6,083 nt of DNA, from positions 1-6,083 of the forward strand of contig CADCQO010000129.1 of NCBI GenBank assembly GCA_902803585.1, written 5' to 3'. The stretch is from an uncultured Ruminococcus sp. Lineage in GTDB: Bacteria; Bacillota; Clostridia; Oscillospirales; Acutalibacteraceae. Positions 4,837 through 6,083 of the stretch are shown one piece after another. Numbering within the stretch: the stretch's first letter is position 1; every line of letters begins with the position of its first letter. Both the position numbers and the translations under genes were made by a program. Below the pieces are notes generated by a model that worked only from the letters and a program-made list of their open reading frames with translations, ran no database searches and was not told the DNA's origin.

Positions 4837-6083
4837 ATGGCAGAAGAAATCAAAGCGGCAGAAACAGCCGCAGGCAATTTTATTTATGAGTTCATCAGGG
4901 AGGACATTGCACAAGGCGGTCAGTACGAAGGTAAGACCGTACACACACGTTTTCCTCCCGAACCAAACGGCTATCTGCATATCGGTCATGCAAAGGCTAT
5001 CTGTGTAGACTTCGGCATGGCGGAGAAATTCAACGGTATCTGTAATCTTCGCATGGACGACACCAACCCCACAAAGGAAGATGTCGAATATGTTGATGCC
5101 ATCAAGGAGGACATTGCATGGCTCGGTTTCCACTGGGACGACCGTTTTTATTATGCCTCTGACTACTTTGAGAAGATGTATGAATACGCTGTTGAGCTGA
5201 TTAAAAAGGGACTCGCCTATGTATGTGAGCTGACGCCGGAGGAAATGAGAGCCAACCGCGGCGACTTGTCCAATCCTGCTGTCAGCCCCTACCGTGACAG
5301 ACCGGTTGAAGAGAGTCTGACTTTGTTTGAAAAGATGAAAAACGGCGAAATCGAAGACGGCAAAATGACTCTTCGTGCAAAAATCGACCTGAACAGCGGC
5401 AACTTCAATATGCGTGATCCGGTCATTTACCGCATCAACCGCCTGCATCATCACCGCACCGGCGACAAATGGTGCATTTATCCGATGTATGACTTCGCAC
5501 ACCCGCTCGAAGATGCTCTCGAAGGTATCACACATTCCCTTTGTACGCTGGAATTTGAGGATCACCGCCCTCTTTATGACTGGGTTATCAGAAACACGTC
5601 CGTTCCGGCTGTTCCCCGTCAGATCGAGTTTGCACGTCTTGGCATCAACTACACTGTCATGAGCAAAAGAAAGCTCCGTCAGCTTGTGGAAGAAGGCTTT
5701 GTGTCCGGCTGGGACGATCCCCGTATGCCGACCCTGTGCGGTCTGAGAAGAAGGGGCTACACACCCGCTTCTATCCGCAATTTCTGCGAACGCATCGGCG
5801 TAGCAAAAACCAACAGCGTGGTAGAATTCGGATTTCTGGAGCATTGTCTGCGTGAAGATCTGAACATCAATGCACAGCGTGTCATGGTGGTCATTAACCC
5901 GATCAAACTGGTCATTACCAACTATCCCGAAGGTCAGACAGAAACCTTTGAGATTGAAAACAACCCGAACCGACCCGAAGACGGAACCCGCACCATTACC
6001 TTCAGCCGTGAATGCTACATTGAAGCAGAAGATTTCCTTGAGGAGAAAGTCAAGGGCTACAATCGTCTGTATCCCGGCAACGA
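4837..6083 (+). CDS. glnS: Glutaminyl-tRNA synthetase (GlnRS), 3' end cut off by the window
   Basis: The gene directly charges tRNA(Gln) with glutamine. The window holds 415 codons of an enzyme usually about 550 residues long, with no stop before the edge. Seen are FPPEPNGYLHIGHAKA (39-54, with the HIGH motif at 48-51), DDTNP (74-78), CIYPMYDFAHP, THSLCTLEFEDHRPLYDW and VMSKR (274-278, equivalent to KMSKS). These match E. coli GlnRS almost position for position, with an N-terminal offset of 7 to 8 residues. The anticodon-binding beta-barrel domains begin near residue 345, and most of them lie beyond the edge. ATG 4837 follows GGAG (4823-4826) by 10 bases. No terminator separates it from gltX. 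Many Firmicutes lack GlnRS and use GatCAB transamidation for Gln-tRNA; some Clostridia have this enzyme, which is generally thought to be acquired by transfer. Confidence 0.97.
   Translation, partial: MAEEIKAAETAAGNFIYEFIREDIAQGGQYEGKTVHTRFPPEPNGYLHIGHAKAICVDFGMAEKFNGICNLRMDDTNPTKEDVEYVDAIKEDIAWLGFHWDDRFYYASDYFEKMYEYAVELIKKGLAYVCELTPEEMRANRGDLSNPAVSPYRDRPVEESLTLFEKMKNGEIEDGKMTLRAKIDLNSGNFNMRDPVIYRINRLHHHRTGDKWCIYPMYDFAHPLEDALEGITHSLCTLEFEDHRPLYDWVIRNTSVPAVPRQIEFARLGINYTVMSKRKLRQLVEEGFVSGWDDPRMPTLCGLRRRGYTPASIRNFCERIGVAKTNSVVEFGFLEHCLREDLNINAQRVMVVINPIKLVITNYPEGQTETFEIENNPNRPEDGTRTITFSRECYIEAEDFLEEKVKGYNRLYPGN

Noticed and set aside
4810..5844. Minus-strand open frame of 344 codons
   Set aside because: It is the shadow of glnS, which shows all GlnRS signatures on the plus strand; the antisense product is Cys- and His-rich without any family features.

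Overview
The window looks like chromosomal DNA of a spore-forming Firmicute, probably class Clostridia (Oscillospiraceae/Ruminococcus-like). This placement is an inference from a close SpoVT homologue, consensus sigma-A promoters, strong AGGAGG-type ribosome binding sites, and a GlnRS gene beside gltX. No rRNA, tRNA or CRISPR array is visible.

Layout. Positions 1-84 are the 5' end, on the minus strand, of a group II intron that looks bacterial class C. It sits a few bases from a GC-rich hairpin (90-122) that resembles an intrinsic terminator, the usual insertion site of class C introns. Positions 123-328 hold no gene; they carry overlapping inverted repeats and a sigma-G-like promoter in front of spoVT (329-871). 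Positions 872-1058 are non-coding and hold a cluster of AGCGGA-type repeats and hairpins, followed by a sigma-A promoter for a DUF1275/YoaK-type membrane protein (1110-1790). That gene converges on a long SseB-family gene (1881-3065, minus strand), and the two share a bidirectional terminator. A divergent intergenic region (3066-3343) holds a perfect consensus promoter for the SseB-like gene and an extended -10 promoter for gltX (3344-4804). A small leader hairpin precedes gltX. glnS follows 32 bp downstream in the same orientation and runs off the right edge.

How the genes relate. gltX and glnS form a probable operon supplying Glu-tRNA(Glu) and Gln-tRNA(Gln) directly. spoVT is a late forespore regulator and appears to have a forespore-type promoter of its own. 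The DUF1275 and SseB-like genes are separate transcription units with no evident link to their neighbours. Most of the window is ordinary housekeeping DNA, and I do not see a convincing new multi-gene system. The items most worth a second look are the intron end at a terminator hairpin, the repeat cluster after spoVT, and the SseB-like protein with an apparently duplicated N-terminal domain.
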